Shown here: positions 56,001 through 62,970 of the stretch, piece by piece
How the letters are laid out: each line of letters begins with the position of its first letter
Position numbering within the stretch: the stretch's first letter is position 1
NCBI GenBank assembly: GCA_963747335.1
Contig: CAVVEV010000003.1
Location: forward strand, 124,001 to 188,000
DNA from: Prado023 sp963747335
GTDB lineage: Bacteria; Actinomycetota; Actinomycetes; S36-B12; CAIYMF01
Reading direction: 5' to 3'
Length of the DNA: 64,000 nt
Made by a program: the position numbers and the translations under genes
Notes under the pieces: generated by a model
Databases searched by the model: none
What the model was told of the DNA's origin: nothing
What the model saw: the letters and a program-made list of their open reading frames with translations, nothing else

Positions 56001-56373
56001 AGACCCGCGGGTGACTCCCGGTGATGCACTGGTCGTGGACTACCGGACCCTGCACCGGGCAGAGCCGGTTCGCGCCGCACTGGTCACGAGCCTCGGCTTC
56101 GGCCACGTGTCGGCGGTCGTGGCCCTGGCTCACCCCGACGTGTTCGTCGAGGCGATCCCGGACGAGCAGCGCAGTGCGTACGTCCAGCGGGCCCATGAGC
56201 GCAGGGTGGCCGGTGCGCTGGCGAGGCTGCGTGCTGCCTACGGCGGCGAGCCCGTGTTCGACCGGCGCACCGACCGGCGCCTCAGCCAGGGCTCGACGTA
56301 TCAGTTGCGCGAGCGTGAGGCCGGGATGCTGCTCGATCCGGCGGGTAGCCTGCCGGGGCTGGCCGGGGCCTGA
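47089..56373 (+). CDS. fas: Type I fatty-acid synthase (single polypeptide)
   Basis: The 3094-residue protein follows the actinobacterial FAS-I order. An acyltransferase comes first (GHSAGLL, Ser146), then enoyl reductase (from about 430, MILPGMTPST, HLEGGTAGGHHSW). The MaoC-like dehydratase lies at about 1210-1330 (VVSGDANPIHRSD), and malonyl/palmitoyl transferase follows (VFPGQGIQSQGMGM, GHSVGEY, Ser1438). ACP is at about 1765-1860 with a likely pantetheine Ser at 1805 or 1806 (GASSRRNQ). Ketoreductase is at about 2140-2400 (VTGASPNSIAW) and ketosynthase at the end (VAACATAAVS, Cys2747; SKHDTSTEANDP; SLTGHSKGGA). No PPTase domain is fused; acpS follows. GAGAGG precedes ATG 47089. Confidence 0.97.
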   Translation: MTTTAGQSHPTVTGSGVALAGSLAAGLGTGSHHATLLFPGIDASWPHALATALVGRPELAAWVDTVVTDLDDWAQTPAVRSLGLFADGFSHLLPSGPDDPISPLAATGPFALVGNLLTNLVSMAALDAEGLRAASTAATTRSAGHSAGLLAAVVATARGRDGLVPVRVAADAARIAAIMGAHASRHPWAVSDSAVAAALSGEETAGTPMVAISGPRTARLAGFLSAVGADERIAIGVINGPTRHILCGDPASLAHLRVGLEGLAQTEATKRAAGQLGGTPFRFAWEPLASSVPFHHPELEGAAHGALAAISELGLSLPPVGSARITDPATGQDLPADDTLRAIVVSVLARPHDWAGAVTQSVPAGTVAIMVSPMGALAGQTAADLRGRAALVIDPATTAGRTALFTPGSAPAIPETYERFAPRVVRFADGTLRLANLHTRRSGRSPMILPGMTPSTAEAPIVVAAANGGHIAELAGGGQVTERIFTERMADVAEGLEPGQEIVINALHLDPYLWNLQLGRERLVQRARAAGAPINGVTISAGIPDKPEALALLDELAAAGIWLNAFKPGTVAQVQEVLAIAADTPHTLWIHLEGGTAGGHHSWEDLDELLLSTYHLIREHENVVLAVGGGIADPDRAGALLSGTWAHAHGAATMPVDAILLGTVTMATRESAASPSVKAALVAAAGHDGWVARGKVAGGTTSGRSGLNADIHFLDNSAARAARLLDSVAGDESAVQARREEIIDALAATAKPYFGDVADMTYAEMLERFVELTALGRNGRYEDGAWLDVTHRSRFIALLQQAEARLNPVDTGRIETLFADPASVDDPAAALDLLLVTYPTARTALIHPADVTHFLTVAKMPGKPVPFVPVIDADVRRWYQSDSLWQSHSDLYDADQVLIIPGPVAVSGITTVDEPVAHLLDRFETSVAEALAATDDAGANARTADNRDIADFRLGQNPAAPASGPEALLAAALAAPTWTWMGASRPNPLHRIGTADEWSILGASAMWSSGGPETAALTVQPDRSLALTLDWPDLGLPGDGELVLPVEVSTHAGVVTFSVTEASLEVAGSGLLSMFAGGTDGPTATGDVAAAHAATVGAAGALPDRVMSSLWPHVFAGLADAGLASSMFDLVHLRHEIRTPSLDPGGEVAVSQPVVTRADSGLVITVDSHLGSTAVTDRFFVRRSRLDPTLDPATAPEPRTGVVPTPVRTLGALTVTAPIQLEAFAVVSGDANPIHRSDLLARFVGLPGRIVHGMWTSAAATRAVLESAAEGDSSRLREWSIDFVAPVLPGQDVTFTVTRTGVRDGALVVSVEATTEHGVVAMGSAVVAGPRTMYVFPGQGIQSQGMGMEGYARSAAARSAWDRADAVTRERMGFSILEVVRDNPTSIQAVGTTYRHPAGVLHLTQFTQVAMATLAAATVAEMREAGVFDPDAAVAGHSVGEYNALGASNGVLTLEGAIELVFARGQGMHGLVPRDEAGNSDYRLAVVRPHLARLSHAQAEELVASVAADTGQLCEIVNHNLRGKQYAVAGTLDSLAELERRIGPGQPGRLPMLMVPGIDVPFHSSALLGGVADFRKQLIAKLPEHIDTEALVGRYIPNLYPHLFRIDREYVQGVFDVCASPILGEVLADWEAASADRDALARTLLVELLAWQFASPVRWIETFELMCTPVQLGGLGVERIVEVGVGSAPTLANLAKGSLALPTHRGSRPEVLNVEVDAETVFDTSEDPAPAAAAHTEGEIGSEQATAEVTLSAPAAEPVPVPASAAADLPVTHATAVAALLALRVGVRVDQLEHDSIESLVDGASSRRNQVLMDIGKEFGVSAMDGAHEVPLVELTSTLAQKAAGYRYPGPVLSAAVEGAVTAALGPRGSSQSALAKRVTTHWGLGQGWIARTALALALGTREGSSRRGGDLATLTEAGAEGLIDEAVKAAAAEAGVVVAPASAASTGGGTVDAAAVNELREHVEGILVDQASEVLARLGRVPVSDPLDADYREALATLALLEAEHGPASLVAPMFDPRRHVLLDSASTWARAEIDHLVQAALAAETGAGEADDLGTLVGQVAAHRDADPRIRATLEYHRTRLAESGHPQTVAALDRALTSDPAGVPVPGIARLRDALSGGDAARVLEAAVALGDAPADFRGEVALVTGASPNSIAWSSLAHLLRGGATVVLVTTTDTPERIAAYRDLERRYAGPGAQLHIVRANLASFADIDALIEWMVTPTVEDLGPITREVKAALWPTLVLPFAAAPAMGELPDTGRDSQLTLRLLLLGVQRLVGGLAERASAARKGRFSVILPMSPNHGTFGGDGAYGDAKAALETMANKWSSEGSRWGAQTRIISAEIGWVRGTGLMAANDRVARYVEDELGVVTYSAEQMGALIAALATPAFREEADRAPLRLDLSGGLAGQVDLGAALAKAVVELTAAAAAEGSAEPDASGTVPALPNLPALLVEARGPVTVPTGRSKATVRAEDMIVMVGIAEYGPWGTSATRWQAEVGHLGAAGVVELAWRCGLIDWDDSAGGWVDVESGSPVAEADIAGRYRAHVEARSGVRLFTDDSAVAANGVWEFTEVFLDRALTKVLPAEAEARAMAANAPGALVTQVEEGWALTLPAGSSVRIPRRKPLLRSAGGQFPLGSDPVRHGLDSGIAGSMDPLTAWNVVITADALADAGVSAEELLSAVHPSLVGNTQGSGMGGMSSISKVFMGPTTGKQHANDVLQEALGNVVSAHVNQGLIGGYGPMVHPVAACATAAVSLEEAVDKIALGKAEIIVGGGWDDLSTEGITGFANMAATADNAALIESGLYPRQHSRPGDRRRRGFVESQGGGSFIICRGSVALALGLPVRAVVGYAASFGDGIHTSIPAPGLGALGSVRGGPDSPLGKALATLGLSADDVAVVSKHDTSTEANDPNEAFIHETIQQALGRTPGAPLRVISQKSLTGHSKGGAAAWQMAGLCDVFETGMVPGNANLVSADPRVTPGDALVVDYRTLHRAEPVRAALVTSLGFGHVSAVVALAHPDVFVEAIPDEQRSAYVQRAHERRVAGALARLRAAYGGEPVFDRRTDRRLSQGSTYQLREREAGMLLDPAGSLPGLAGA

Positions 56374-56777
56374 TGTCGATCCGCTCCCTGGGCATCGACC
56401 TGGTAGGAGTCGACTCGTTCGGCGAGCAGCTCGGGTCGGTCGGCTCGGCGTTCGCCGAGCGGACCTTCACGGTGGGCGAGCTGCGGGCCGCGGGCGGGCA
56501 CGCCGGCGCGGCGCAGCACCTGGCCGGGCGATACGCCGCGAAGGAGGCCTTCGTCAAGGCGTTCTCCGGCGCACGGCCCGGTCGGGCCCCGGCGATCCCG
56601 GACATGGACTGGCGGCAGGTCGAGGTGGTCCCCGATTCCTGGGGCCGCCCGACGCTGGTGCTGCACGGGGAGCTGGCTGCGGCCGTGCGAGCCACCCTCG
56701 GTGAGGTCGTGATGCACGTGTCGATCACCCACGAGCCCACGATGGCCGCAGCCGTGGTGGTCCTCGAGGGGTCCTAG
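56373..56777 (+). CDS. acpS: Holo-[acyl-carrier-protein] synthase
   Basis: The 134-residue protein has the AcpS motifs GIDLVGVDSF and YAAKEAFVKAF and the C-terminal HVSITHEPTMAAAVVV. It attaches phosphopantetheine to the ACP domain of the synthase. The ATG shares one base with the fas stop (TGATG), so the two are translationally coupled. The TAG stop lies in a CTAG shared with the convergent TetR gene. Confidence 0.95.
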   Translation: MSIRSLGIDLVGVDSFGEQLGSVGSAFAERTFTVGELRAAGGHAGAAQHLAGRYAAKEAFVKAFSGARPGRAPAIPDMDWRQVEVVPDSWGRPTLVLHGELAAAVRATLGEVVMHVSITHEPTMAAAVVVLEGS

Positions 56778-57406
56778 GCGATCTTCGCCACCGCACGCAG
56801 GTACGCCCGCAGCATCCGCTTGAGCTCACGGACGGTGGCCGGGTTCGGCTTGCCGTCGGAGACCGAGAAGTGCAGCAACGACTGCGACATCTCGACCACG
56901 ACCTCGCAGATGGTCACCTGCTCGTCGAGGGTCCTGCCCGGGGTCAGGTTCTGGATCATCGGCAGCAGGGTCGTGACCAGGGCTCGGGAGTGCTCGGCGG
57001 CCAGGGACCGGGTGGCTGCCGTGGACCGCATGGCCAGCCAGACCGCGCGCCGGGTCGGGTCGTCCACCCAGTGTGCGGCCACCAGGTCGATCAGCGCGTT
57101 CACCTCGGACTGCCAGTCACCGAGGACGAAACGGTCTGCGCTGGCGGCCATGTCCGCGATGAGCGCGGCGGTGTCACGGGAGTCGAGCTCAGCGACGATG
57201 GCGAACTTGTTCGGGAAGAACTGGTACACCGACCCGACGGGGATCCCGGCACGCTGGGCGACGTCGTCGATCGTGAAGCCCTCGACGCCGCCCTCTGCCA
57301 GGAGGTCGCGGGCAGCCGTGAGGATCACGTCGAACCGCACCCGGCCGCGCGCCTGGACGGGTCGATGGCGGACCGTGAGGTCCGGCGTGGAGTTGTCGGT
57401 CGTCAT
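56774..57406 (-). CDS. TetR-family transcriptional regulator, possible FasR analogue
   Basis: The 210-residue protein has the TetR helix-turn-helix TIDDVAQRAGIPVGSVYQFF and a helical ligand-binding part. It is convergent with fas-acpS, sharing the CTAG stop site. In mycobacteria a TetR protein, FasR, controls fas-acpS; position suggests the same role here, but mycobacterial fasR is not adjacent to fas. Its start overlaps the DUF3592 gene by 4 bases. Confidence 0.88.
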   Translation of the reverse strand: MTTDNSTPDLTVRHRPVQARGRVRFDVILTAARDLLAEGGVEGFTIDDVAQRAGIPVGSVYQFFPNKFAIVAELDSRDTAALIADMAASADRFVLGDWQSEVNALIDLVAAHWVDDPTRRAVWLAMRSTAATRSLAAEHSRALVTTLLPMIQNLTPGRTLDEQVTICEVVVEMSQSLLHFSVSDGKPNPATVRELKRMLRAYLRAVAKIA

Positions 57407-57915
57407 CGCTGCTGGTTGGGCTCGGTGTCCACCGGCACGGTCGAGGCTGGCTGGGGCTGCTCGCCCCGGTCATGGCGGAACTGGTCCCAGATCTGGTAGG
57501 TGACCACCATCGTCCCGGCCATGATCGCGATGACGACGATCCCGATGAACGCGTTGGCCACGATGTGTCCGCGCTCCGGCGGCCCGGCCAGGACGAACAG
57601 CGTGGGGTCGGTGGGGTCGTAGGCGACCTCAACGGTGGCCCCCCTGGCCCAGGAGGTCGCCGACACCTGGTGGGCAGCGTGCTGGATGGTGCGGCCGTCG
57701 CGTGCCCGGAACTCGACCACGGGGGAGAACAGGAGGCGACGTTGGGTCGTGGAGGTCATGGTGTTGTCCAGGACCGTGCCGGTCGCCCGGACGCCGTCCC
57801 GTCGCAGCCCGGCATGCTGGGCCTCAGTACGCATCGCCCTGATGAGCGACCACGTCACGCCGATCAGGGTCGCGGCGGCGAGCAGCGCCAACGTCCCGAG
57901 CACGAGCGTCGTCAC
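57403..57915 (-). CDS. DUF3592 membrane protein
   Basis: The 170-residue protein has a transmembrane helix at each end. The beta-rich middle has the family pattern RRLLFSPVVEFRARDGRTI and VEVAYDPTDPTLFVLAG. It is cotranscribed with the TetR gene (4-base overlap). No function is known. Confidence 0.8.
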   Translation of the reverse strand: MTTLVLGTLALLAAATLIGVTWSLIRAMRTEAQHAGLRRDGVRATGTVLDNTMTSTTQRRLLFSPVVEFRARDGRTIQHAAHQVSATSWARGATVEVAYDPTDPTLFVLAGPPERGHIVANAFIGIVVIAIMAGTMVVTYQIWDQFRHDRGEQPQPASTVPVDTEPNQQR

Positions 57916-57921
57916 ACCACG

Positions 57922-57927
57922 ATCCTA
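57922..57927 (-). promoter_or_regulatory. -10 element of a near-leaderless promoter (DUF3592-TetR operon)
   Basis: On the minus strand TAGGAT is followed by 6 bases and GTG 57915. Confidence 0.35.
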
Positions 57928-57989
57928 GGGCGGATCCCGCCGACGGGGCGTCCCATCGGTGTCGTGAGATCGTCGCGATTGGGTGCGGG

Positions 57990-60149
57990 CTACCAGCCCA
58001 GCCAGCCCTCGGGGTCGATGAACTTGCCGTTCTTCGTGACCTCGAAGTGCAGGTGCGGGCCGGTGGAGTTCCCGGTCGAACCGAGGCTGCCGATCTTGTC
58101 CCCGGTCGAGACCTTTGCCCCGGCCGAGACGCTGACCCCCGACAGGTGGTTGTACGTGCTCTGGAGGCCGTTGCCGTGATCGATGATCACCTGGTTGCCG
58201 TAGGCGCCCTCGTACCCGGTGGAGACCACTGTGCCGCTGGCTGCGGCCATGATGGAGGTTCCATTGGAGCCGGCGAAGTCCAGCCCGGTGTGGACCCCGG
58301 AGGACCAGTACCCACCCGTCTGGCCGAACCGTGCGGTGAGCCGGTAGGAGCCCTTCGCCACCGGCGACTGGCGGGTCTCAGCCAGGCTCTCCTTGTAGAG
58401 CTCGGCCTTCTCCTTGGAGACGTCGTAGGCCGCCTTTGCCTCCTTGTAGGCGGCCTTGGCCTCCTCGGCGGCGGCCGCGCGCTTCTCCACCTTCGCCGCT
58501 TCCTCGGCCAGTGCCTCCTCAGCGGACTGCATGGCTGCCAGGGCTTCCTCCCCGCTGGCGACTGAGGCAGCGAGGCTGTCGGCAGCCATCTGCGCGGCGA
58601 GGTCGGCGGCAGCCACCTCCTCCGCGGTGGGGGTCCCCGGGAGCATGGCCTTCAAACCTGTGGCCGAGGACTCCAGGGAGGTGGCGATCTCAACGGCCTC
58701 CGCATGGGAGGCCGTCGCCGCCTCCAGGTCTGCCAGCGCGGCCTGCGCTGCCTCCTGGGCCTCGACCAGGGCTGCCTCAGTCTCGGCGACGGTCTGCTCC
58801 GCCTTGGCCCGCTTCGCCTTGTCCTTCTCGAACGCGGCCTTCGCCTCGGCTGCCTGAGCCTTCGCCTTGGCCGCTTGGGCCTTGGCCTTGGCCACCTGGC
58901 TCGGGGTCGCCCCGCCCTTGGGTGGCTTGGGTGGCTTGGGCGGCTTCGGCTCAGCGGCCGACTTGTCCTCGGCCTTGCCCTGGGACTCCGCGGTCGCCGC
59001 AGCCGACTGGGTGCCGGAGGTCGCGACGGTGGCCTGGGGTGCGTAGGCGGTGGTCTGGGTGGCGACCTGCTCGGCTTCTCCGCGAGCGCCGTCGGCGCTG
59101 CCGCGAGCGGCTTCCTCGACCTCCTGAGCCCGTGCCTCCTCAGCAGCCTCCTCCGTGGTGACGCCCAGCGCCGACTCGAGCTCACTGATCAGCTCCTCGA
59201 CGGGGTCGGCCTCATCGGAGGTCACGGTCGCCGGGGCGGTCGTGGCAGCGGCGGCAGCGATCGGTGCGGCCACCATGCCCAGCGCGAGGGCAGCCATGGC
59301 GCCAGCCTTCAGCAGGCCCGGCGAGGCCAGCCCCAGCCGGATCTCGTCCATGACCAGGAGGATCGGCAGCGTCGTCTGGGTCAGCAGCTTCAGGGGGATC
59401 TCCCCAGCCGCCCCATCGGCGAGCGTCCCGCGAACCGTTGTCCGGAGCCCGAGGCGCGCCAGGGACACATCCCCGAGGTCGTCGATGACGAGGTCGTAGT
59501 CGTGCTGCGAGATCTGGTCGGAGACGACCTTCCACAGGTCCCTGGAGGCCGCGGTGATCCAGGTGACGGACAGCTCCTGGGCGCGGGCACGTTCCACGGC
59601 GGCGTCGTAGAGCTCCTGCTCGCGGTTGATGACCAGGGTCTCGAGCTCATCCTCAGTGTGGAGGTTCTCGCCCGCGTCGCCGATGACGAGGATGTCCAGA
59701 TGGGCATCGGCGGTGTCCGCGACAGCGACTGCGGCGTAGGCAAGAAGCCCGGACAGGGGTCCGTCGCTGCGGTCGACGATGGCCAGGATGTGTCGGAAGG
59801 GTGGTGGTTCGCCGTCGGCGAGGAAGACGGCGAATCCTGGGACCACGTCGGTGCTGTGGCGTGCTGTCGCGATCAGGAGGTCGCAGAGCAGCCGCTCCGG
59901 TGGTGCGAAGTCACGGCGGAGGCCGATCCACGGCATCCCGCGCTGGGCGGCTGCCTGCAGGGCCTCCGAGACGGTGGGCTCGGAGGCTGCCGTGGCCTGC
60001 ACCACGGCGTCGACCTCCAGGGGGTCAGCGGCCCACGAGGTGAGCAGGACTGTTCCTGCGGCGTACCGCTGGGCGATGGTCAGCGGCGCGAGGCTGTTGG
60101 GATCGGAATCGAGCACCACGAGCATGTCCGGCGTGCGTCGTTCGCTCAC
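57990..60149 (-). CDS. Universal-stress-domain / coiled-coil / M23 peptidase fusion
   Basis: The 719-residue protein has an N-terminal cytoplasmic part (about 1-270) that looks like a universal-stress-protein domain (HILAIVDRSDGPLSGLLAYA, DYDLVIDDLGDVSLARLGLR). A hydrophobic Ala-rich segment near 275-300 follows, then a long Ala/Glu/Lys coiled coil (about 400-600) containing a KPPKPPKPPK stretch. The C-terminal M23 (LytM) peptidase has GVHTGLDFAG and GPHLHFEV zinc motifs. AGGGAG stands 5 bases before GTG 60149. The zinc residues are intact, so the outer domain is probably active on peptidoglycan, with a possible sensing role inside. Confidence 0.82.
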   Translation of the reverse strand: MSERRTPDMLVVLDSDPNSLAPLTIAQRYAAGTVLLTSWAADPLEVDAVVQATAASEPTVSEALQAAAQRGMPWIGLRRDFAPPERLLCDLLIATARHSTDVVPGFAVFLADGEPPPFRHILAIVDRSDGPLSGLLAYAAVAVADTADAHLDILVIGDAGENLHTEDELETLVINREQELYDAAVERARAQELSVTWITAASRDLWKVVSDQISQHDYDLVIDDLGDVSLARLGLRTTVRGTLADGAAGEIPLKLLTQTTLPILLVMDEIRLGLASPGLLKAGAMAALALGMVAAPIAAAAATTAPATVTSDEADPVEELISELESALGVTTEEAAEEARAQEVEEAARGSADGARGEAEQVATQTTAYAPQATVATSGTQSAAATAESQGKAEDKSAAEPKPPKPPKPPKGGATPSQVAKAKAQAAKAKAQAAEAKAAFEKDKAKRAKAEQTVAETEAALVEAQEAAQAALADLEAATASHAEAVEIATSLESSATGLKAMLPGTPTAEEVAAADLAAQMAADSLAASVASGEEALAAMQSAEEALAEEAAKVEKRAAAAEEAKAAYKEAKAAYDVSKEKAELYKESLAETRQSPVAKGSYRLTARFGQTGGYWSSGVHTGLDFAGSNGTSIMAAASGTVVSTGYEGAYGNQVIIDHGNGLQSTYNHLSGVSVSAGAKVSTGDKIGSLGSTGNSTGPHLHFEVTKNGKFIDPEGWLGW

Positions 60150-60244
60150 CACCACTCCCTTCGGGCACAGGTATGTTCCAGTGTGCCGCACGAGGGTCCC
60201 GGACGCTGGGCAAGATCACGTTGACTCGCGTGGCGCACTGCACC

Positions 60245-62074
60245 TCATCCCAGGTCCTCCATCCAGCCGACGGCTCGACGGCCCTCGCGCCGTAGCCACT
60301 CGATTCGGGCACCGGCGGTGACCAGCAGGGTCCCGGCGATGGCCAGGCCCACCCAGCGCGGCAGGTTCGACAGCCCGCTCCACACCTGGGCCAGGGAGGC
60401 GATGACCAGCGCGAGGGAGGCCGGGATGAGCAGGCCGCCCAGGTGCAGGCGCGCCCCGAGGACCATCGCGATGACCGATGCGATGAGGACCGCCCCGAGC
60501 CGGACGATGTGCCACGTGGATCCGAGGTCGCTGACGTCGAGGGCCCAGGGGGCTGCCCACGTGGCGATCGCGGAGGGGATCAGGGCCATCGCGACGGCCG
60601 GGCCCAGCCACTGCAGTGACGGGGTCGGCCCGCGGCGCCGCCACAGCAGGCCTGCCACCAGAAGGAGGACGGCGAAGGTCAGGGTGAACGCCTCGATGGG
60701 GTCGGGCAACATCGTTGGGGAGAGGACCATGGCGGCGGCACCGAGCAGGGCGCCGATCCATCCGGCGGCCGGGAGCCGGACTGCGACGACGAATGCCATC
60801 ACGCCGACGAGCGCGGCCAGCAACGACAGCTGGCTGGCCACGAGATCGCCGTCGCCGAGTTCTTCCACATGGGTGATCCGAGTGGCCGCCCACGCGATCC
60901 ACACGGCGGATGACCCCATCAGTGCGACTGTCCAATCGTCGCGCAGGACCCAGACCACCATACCGACGGTCAGCCCGGCCAGGGCCACTGCTGCGGCGAG
61001 CCAGACGGGTTGCGGGTCCTTCGGGAGGGCGAGCGTCAGGGCAACGGTGGTCCCGATGAGTGTCGCGGCCCCGAGCAGCACGAGTCGCCACTGGTCTCGG
61101 TCGCGGTCGACTGCGGCCCAGAGACTCAGGACCGATGCAGTGGCGGCTGTGGTGACCAGCGCGCCGGGCAGGACCTCTCGGCTCATCGCCGACGAGGCGG
61201 TGGCGGCGGCGCTCAGGAACAGGCCCAACGCACCCAGGGTCCTGAGCTCGGCCTCCTGACTCCGCCAGCGTCCCGGATGCTCGGCTGCTGCCAGCATCGC
61301 GATGCTGGTCAGCGCGGGAACCGTGATCGCAGCCGCGGCCCACGCCTCGGAGTCCGTGGCGCTGGCGACCGCCGCGACCAGGCACGCACCAGCGACCAGT
61401 TGTGCGGCCCAACCCAGCCAGCTCCACGCCCGCAGTCCGAACCGACGGTGCAGCACGAGCAGGCCGGCACCAACCGCCGCGAAGGCGAGGGCTGGGTACA
61501 GCGTGGGATCGGTGATCCAGCGCTCGGGGAGCAGGCCCAGCGCTGGGGCGGCGATGAGATCGACCGCGGCCAGCCCGGCCGCAACGACCGCCAGGGCCTC
61601 GGCCGTACCCACGAGCTTCGTGCGCAGCCGGATCGCAAGCACGCCCATGCCCGCTGTTGCGCCCAGCATCAGCGCGACCTGTCCGAACGCGCCGAGGCGG
61701 TCCCACACGACGGCAGCGAAGACCGCCCCGGCGATGACCAGGAGCAGGGCGCCGACGCCGAGCAGGAACGTCTGCGCGCTGGGCCCGCCACGAGTGATCG
61801 GAACCGGAGGCGTGGGCGCACCGGGCTGGAGCGCCCCCTGGGGAGTGTCCCTGCCCGGAGGGTTCCAGATCGCGTACGCGCGTTGGATCTCCGGAGCGGG
61901 GGCGGGGTCACTCGCCGCGACGCGGTCGGCCAACCAGGCGGACCGCGCGGCCAAGGAGTCGGCCTCGGCGACGTAACCCGCGTAGGCCCGAAGGCCGCAC
62001 CGGCAGGTGATCATCCCTGCCTCGTCCGCCAGAGTGGGGTTCAGGTCGGCCTGCGCGCATCGGGGGCATCTCAT
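60245..62074 (-). CDS. Polytopic membrane protein with N-terminal zinc ribbon (SCO7613-like)
   Basis: The 609-residue protein starts with a zinc-ribbon-like MRCPRCAQADL and ITCRCGLRAY. A Pro/Gly-rich linker follows, then some 14-16 transmembrane segments (for example TFLLGVGALLLVIAGAVFAA). It resembles the C-terminal membrane domain of Streptomyces SCO7613. No catalytic motif is visible, and its function is unknown. Confidence 0.72.
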   Translation of the reverse strand: MRCPRCAQADLNPTLADEAGMITCRCGLRAYAGYVAEADSLAARSAWLADRVAASDPAPAPEIQRAYAIWNPPGRDTPQGALQPGAPTPPVPITRGGPSAQTFLLGVGALLLVIAGAVFAAVVWDRLGAFGQVALMLGATAGMGVLAIRLRTKLVGTAEALAVVAAGLAAVDLIAAPALGLLPERWITDPTLYPALAFAAVGAGLLVLHRRFGLRAWSWLGWAAQLVAGACLVAAVASATDSEAWAAAAITVPALTSIAMLAAAEHPGRWRSQEAELRTLGALGLFLSAAATASSAMSREVLPGALVTTAATASVLSLWAAVDRDRDQWRLVLLGAATLIGTTVALTLALPKDPQPVWLAAAVALAGLTVGMVVWVLRDDWTVALMGSSAVWIAWAATRITHVEELGDGDLVASQLSLLAALVGVMAFVVAVRLPAAGWIGALLGAAAMVLSPTMLPDPIEAFTLTFAVLLLVAGLLWRRRGPTPSLQWLGPAVAMALIPSAIATWAAPWALDVSDLGSTWHIVRLGAVLIASVIAMVLGARLHLGGLLIPASLALVIASLAQVWSGLSNLPRWVGLAIAGTLLVTAGARIEWLRREGRRAVGWMEDLG

Positions 62075-62154
62075 CGCCAGCGCCTCTTCCCCGGTCTGTG
62101 CCTCTGCTTCCCACGCTACTCCCGGTGGCTCGTGACGAGCGGGTCATTCGTCCC

Positions 62155-62183
62155 TTGGGCCCTGCGCTGGTTGGCGCTACCGT
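62155..62183 (+). promoter_or_regulatory. Promoter of the 54-residue membrane protein
   Basis: TTGGGC (62155-62160), a 17-base spacer and TACCGT (62178-62183) precede ATG 62213 by about 23 bases after the expected start of transcription. Confidence 0.5.
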
Positions 62184-62212
62184 ATGGCCCAATCGCTCGT
62201 TGAGGGGGTGCC

Positions 62213-62377
62213 ATGGGAGCCCGATACTCCGGACACGCGCCGACCACGACGAACTGGTCGGCGATCTTCAAGACAATGCTGCTCACTGCGGCACTGGCTG
62301 CCATCCTGTGGTGGCTCGTCATGGCCGGGGGATCGGAGCTGGGCTCGGTCGTCACCGACTGGTTCCGCACCCTCTGA
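62213..62377 (+). CDS. Short single-pass membrane protein
   Basis: The 54-residue protein starts MGARYSGHAPTTTNWSAIFK, continues with one hydrophobic segment (LLTAALAAILWWLVMAGG) and ends VVTDWFRTL. GAGGGGG lies 5 bases before the ATG, and a promoter lies upstream. It is too short for usual gene finders. Function is unknown. Confidence 0.6.
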   Translation: MGARYSGHAPTTTNWSAIFKTMLLTAALAAILWWLVMAGGSELGSVVTDWFRTL

Positions 62378-62451
62378 CGGGCGTCAGGGTCTGGTCCTGC
62401 CGCCGGCGACGCTGGTAGCGTCCAGTCTTCCCCGTGCCGGAGGAGGCAGCG

Positions 62452-62889
62452 ATGAAGGACCTGACCCCGTACCTGAACTTCGACGGGACCACCGAGGAGG
62501 CGTTCACGTTCTACGCCGAGGTCCTCGGCGGTCAGGTCATGGGGGTGGCCCGGTTCCGGGACTTCGGTTCGATGGCCGAGCTGCCCGAGGCGGACCTGGA
62601 CAAGGTCGCCAACATCGGTCTCACCCTCCCCAACGGGTCGATGCTGATGGGTACCGACATGCTCGCGTCGCTCGGGCAGGAGTTCCGAAAGGGCAACGAC
62701 TTCTCGCTGCACGTCGAGGCCGACGACGCCGCGGAGGCCCAGCGACTGTTCGACGCGCTGTCGGACGGGGGATCGGTCTCCATGGCCCCGGCAGCCACTG
62801 AGTGGGCCGAGTGGTTCGGTGGGTGCACCGACAGGTTCGGCATCGAGTGGATGGTCAGCTACACAGGCTCCGTGGTCTTCGAGGGCTGA
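62452..62889 (+). CDS. VOC-family (PhnB/glyoxalase-like) protein
   Basis: The 145-residue protein begins MKDLTPYLNFDGTTEEAFTF with YAEVLGGQV, the VOC/PhnB start. It ends WAEWFGGCTDRFGIEWMVSY. It should form a dimer with a beta-alpha-beta-beta-beta fold. The substrate is unknown. AGGAGG precedes ATG 62452. Confidence 0.9.
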   Translation: MKDLTPYLNFDGTTEEAFTFYAEVLGGQVMGVARFRDFGSMAELPEADLDKVANIGLTLPNGSMLMGTDMLASLGQEFRKGNDFSLHVEADDAAEAQRLFDALSDGGSVSMAPAATEWAEWFGGCTDRFGIEWMVSYTGSVVFEG

Positions 62890-62921
62890 GGGTTGCCACA
62901 AGATCCGGATCTCAAGGTCAG

Positions 62922-62951
62922 CACGACCCCACTGATCCTGACGTGGTCGTG
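62922..62951. terminator. Stem-loop between convergent VOC and ACR3 genes
   Basis: CACGACC (62922-62928) pairs with GGTCGTG (62945-62951), with further internal pairing. It has no T-run. Confidence 0.4.
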
Positions 62952-62970
62952 AACACCAGGGCAACGGACT

